From an uncultured Ruaniaceae bacterium (lineage in GTDB: Bacteria; Actinomycetota; Actinomycetes; Actinomycetales; Beutenbergiaceae), in NCBI GenBank assembly GCA_938004115.1, contig CALKWS010000223.1, positions 1 through 6,748 on the forward strand: a DNA stretch of 6,748 nt. Direction: 5' to 3'. This document shows positions 5,325-6,748 of the stretch, piece by piece (the first letter of the stretch is position 1; each line of letters begins with the position of its first letter). The notes beneath the pieces were generated by a model. It saw only the letters and a program-made list of their open reading frames with translations, was not told the DNA's origin and ran no database searches. Position numbers and translations under genes: made by a program.

Positions 5325-6748
5325 GTGGCCAGGTTGCTGTATCGGATCGGACAGTGGTCGGCGCGCCGGGCCGGGCGCGTGATCGCCGCGTGGTTCGTGC
5401 TGCTGGCGGTGGCGATAGGCAGTTTCCTCGCGTTCGGCGGCACCCTGCAGGACCAGTTCTCCATCCCGGGCACCGAGACCGAACGGGTGAACGAGCGCCT
5501 CCAGCAGGAGTTGGACGCCAGCGCCACCGGGGCCACCGTGGTGTTCTCCACCACCGACGGCGGGCAGTTCACCGGCGACCAGCGTGACCAGGTGAGCAGC
5601 GCGCTGGCGGGTCTGGAGGAATTCGCCGAGGTCACCGACGTGGTGGACCCGTTCGTCACCGAGGACCAGCGCCGCCAGGACCAGGCGGACCTGGCCGACG
5701 GCCTGGCGGAGATCGAGCGGAACCGCGAGGAGCTCCAGGGGGCACAGGAGGAACTGACCGCGGGCCTGGAGCAGATGGAGGCGATCGGGGCGCCGCAGGC
5801 GCAGATGGCCGAACTGCAGGCCGAACTGGAGGAGGTCACCGCCGGGCTGGCCGCGATCGAGGAGGAGTCGGCGTACCTGGACCAGGCGACCGACCTGGCC
5901 GGGTTCGCCGAGGAGATCCGCACGGTCTCCACCGGCGGCGATGTGGCCATCGCGACGGTGATGTTCACCGATGACGTCTTCGCCCTGCCCGAAGAGGTCA
6001 AGCAGGGGGTGATGGAGCACCTCGACGCCGCACCGATGGACGGGGTGCAGATCGACTACTCCAGTGAGATCGCCGCCTCGGTGTCCGGACTGATCGGCGT
6101 GGGTGAGGTGATCGGTGTGATCGCCGCGGCGATCGCACTGCTGGTGGTGTTCCGGGCGCTGCGCCCGGCGGCGCTGCCGATCCTGTCCTCCCTGGTGGGC
6201 GTGGGCATCGCGGTGGCCGGGTCGATGGCCTTCTCCGACGTGGTGGAAATGACCACCGTCACCCCCGTGCTCGGGCTGATGCTCGGCCTGGCGGTGGGCA
6301 TCGACTACTGCCTGTTCATCGTCTACCGGCACCGGCGGCAGGTGCGCGAGGGCATGGACGTCGCCGCCTCGATCGGGCTGGCGAACGGCACCGCCGGGAC
6401 CGCCGTGCTGTTCGCGGGCATCACCACCACGATCGCCCTGCTGGCACTGGCCGTCACCGGGATCGGGTTCCTCACCGTGATGGGGGTGATCGGGGCCGTC
6501 GCGGTGGCCCTGGCCGTGCCGGTCGCCACCACCTTCACCCCCGCCTTCCTCGGGGTGATGGGTGAGAAGGTGCTCGGCCGCAAGGCCCGGGCCGAGCGCT
6601 CGGGCGGGACCGCGGTTGCCGCGGACAACACCCCGATGAGCCACCTGCGCGCGGTGCTGACCGTGGTCGTCGGGGTGGCCGCCCTGGGCCTGGTGGCGCT
6701 ACCGGCGACGGAGATGCGCCTGGGTCTACCCGATGGGTCGATGGAGGA
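5325..6748 (+). CDS. MMPL-family (RND superfamily) membrane transporter, N-terminal part
   Basis: The frame from the GTG at 5325 runs 474 codons to the window edge without a stop. AAAGGA six bases upstream supports this start. Membrane segment one is at about 19-38, followed by FSIPGTETERVNERLQQEL, the usual start of the first outer loop. A Glu/Gln-rich coiled-coil stretch occupies about 113-185. Segments two to six fall at about 263-279, 284-304, 312-335, 356-380 and 382-410; segment seven (about 441-460) and LGLPDGSMEE open the second repeat. GIDYCLFIVYRHRR holds D327-Y328, equivalent to the proton-relay Asp-Tyr pair of MmpL3-type proteins. The full protein is probably about 700 or more residues. 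It should use the proton gradient to export lipids or hydrophobic compounds; the substrate is unknown. Control by the divergent TetR is likely. Confidence 0.93.
   Translation, partial: MARLLYRIGQWSARRAGRVIAAWFVLLAVAIGSFLAFGGTLQDQFSIPGTETERVNERLQQELDASATGATVVFSTTDGGQFTGDQRDQVSSALAGLEEFAEVTDVVDPFVTEDQRRQDQADLADGLAEIERNREELQGAQEELTAGLEQMEAIGAPQAQMAELQAELEEVTAGLAAIEEESAYLDQATDLAGFAEEIRTVSTGGDVAIATVMFTDDVFALPEEVKQGVMEHLDAAPMDGVQIDYSSEIAASVSGLIGVGEVIGVIAAAIALLVVFRALRPAALPILSSLVGVGIAVAGSMAFSDVVEMTTVTPVLGLMLGLAVGIDYCLFIVYRHRRQVREGMDVAASIGLANGTAGTAVLFAGITTTIALLALAVTGIGFLTVMGVIGAVAVALAVPVATTFTPAFLGVMGEKVLGRKARAERSGGTAVAADNTPMSHLRAVLTVVVGVAALGLVALPATEMRLGLPDGSME

Noticed and set aside
5268..6644. 458-codon minus-strand frame opposite the MMPL gene
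   Set aside because: It is antisense to a clear membrane transporter; the His/Asp/Gly/Arg-rich product is an artefact of third-position G/C.
1..6748. CRISPR array, insertion sequence, attachment site or tRNA
   Set aside because: I saw no spaced direct repeats, transposase or integrase motifs, or cloverleaf-like sequence on either strand.

Overview
The window is high-GC chromosomal DNA of an actinobacterium. The evidence is a WhiB-family Fe-S regulator (a family confined to Actinobacteria and their phages), a member of the actinobacterial TIGR03089 family, strong G/C bias at third codon positions, and promoter-like TANNNT elements placed directly upstream of start codons. The gene set would suit Micrococcales or a relative, but this is an inference and the species cannot be named from the sequence. 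There are no RNA genes, CRISPR arrays, insertion sequences or phage genes, and no gene-free stretch longer than about 205 bases.

Left block, minus strand (1-2174): whiB, closest in its core to Streptomyces WhiB and mycobacterial WhiB2/WhmD, is followed 30 bp downstream by a large membrane-anchored family-2 glycosyltransferase that runs off the left edge. A good housekeeping-type promoter for whiB lies in an A/T-rich island at 2229-2258, with a perfect 10-bp palindrome over its -10 end. The pair links a cell-division/sporulation-type regulator to a probable cell-envelope glycosyltransferase.

Centre, plus strand (2378-4660): three genes. The first is a fold-type III PLP enzyme of the D-threonine aldolase/D-serine dehydratase family, transcribed divergently from whiB. 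The second is a TIGR03089 protein, a shortened relative of AMP-binding enzymes that lacks their ATP-binding motif. The third is a pterin-4a-carbinolamine dehydratase with an intact catalytic motif, overlapping the TIGR03089 gene by ATGA and so probably translationally coupled to it. The PLP enzyme and TIGR03089 genes each have a TANNNT hexamer exactly six bases before the ATG and no proper Shine-Dalgarno sequence, which suggests leaderless transcripts.

Right block (4665-6748): a TetR/AcrR-type repressor (minus) and an MMPL/RND-superfamily transporter (plus, truncated by the right edge) diverge from a 93-bp intergenic region. That region carries a 20-bp imperfect palindrome overlapping predicted promoters in both directions, the usual layout of a self-regulated TetR/exporter pair. 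The tetR and dehydratase genes converge with only 4 bp between them.

I see no clearly new multi-gene defence or mobile system. The points most worth a second look are the coupled TIGR03089-dehydratase pair, the matched leaderless promoters, the TetR operator, the single TTA codon in the glycosyltransferase gene, and the coiled-coil insert in the transporter's outer loop.
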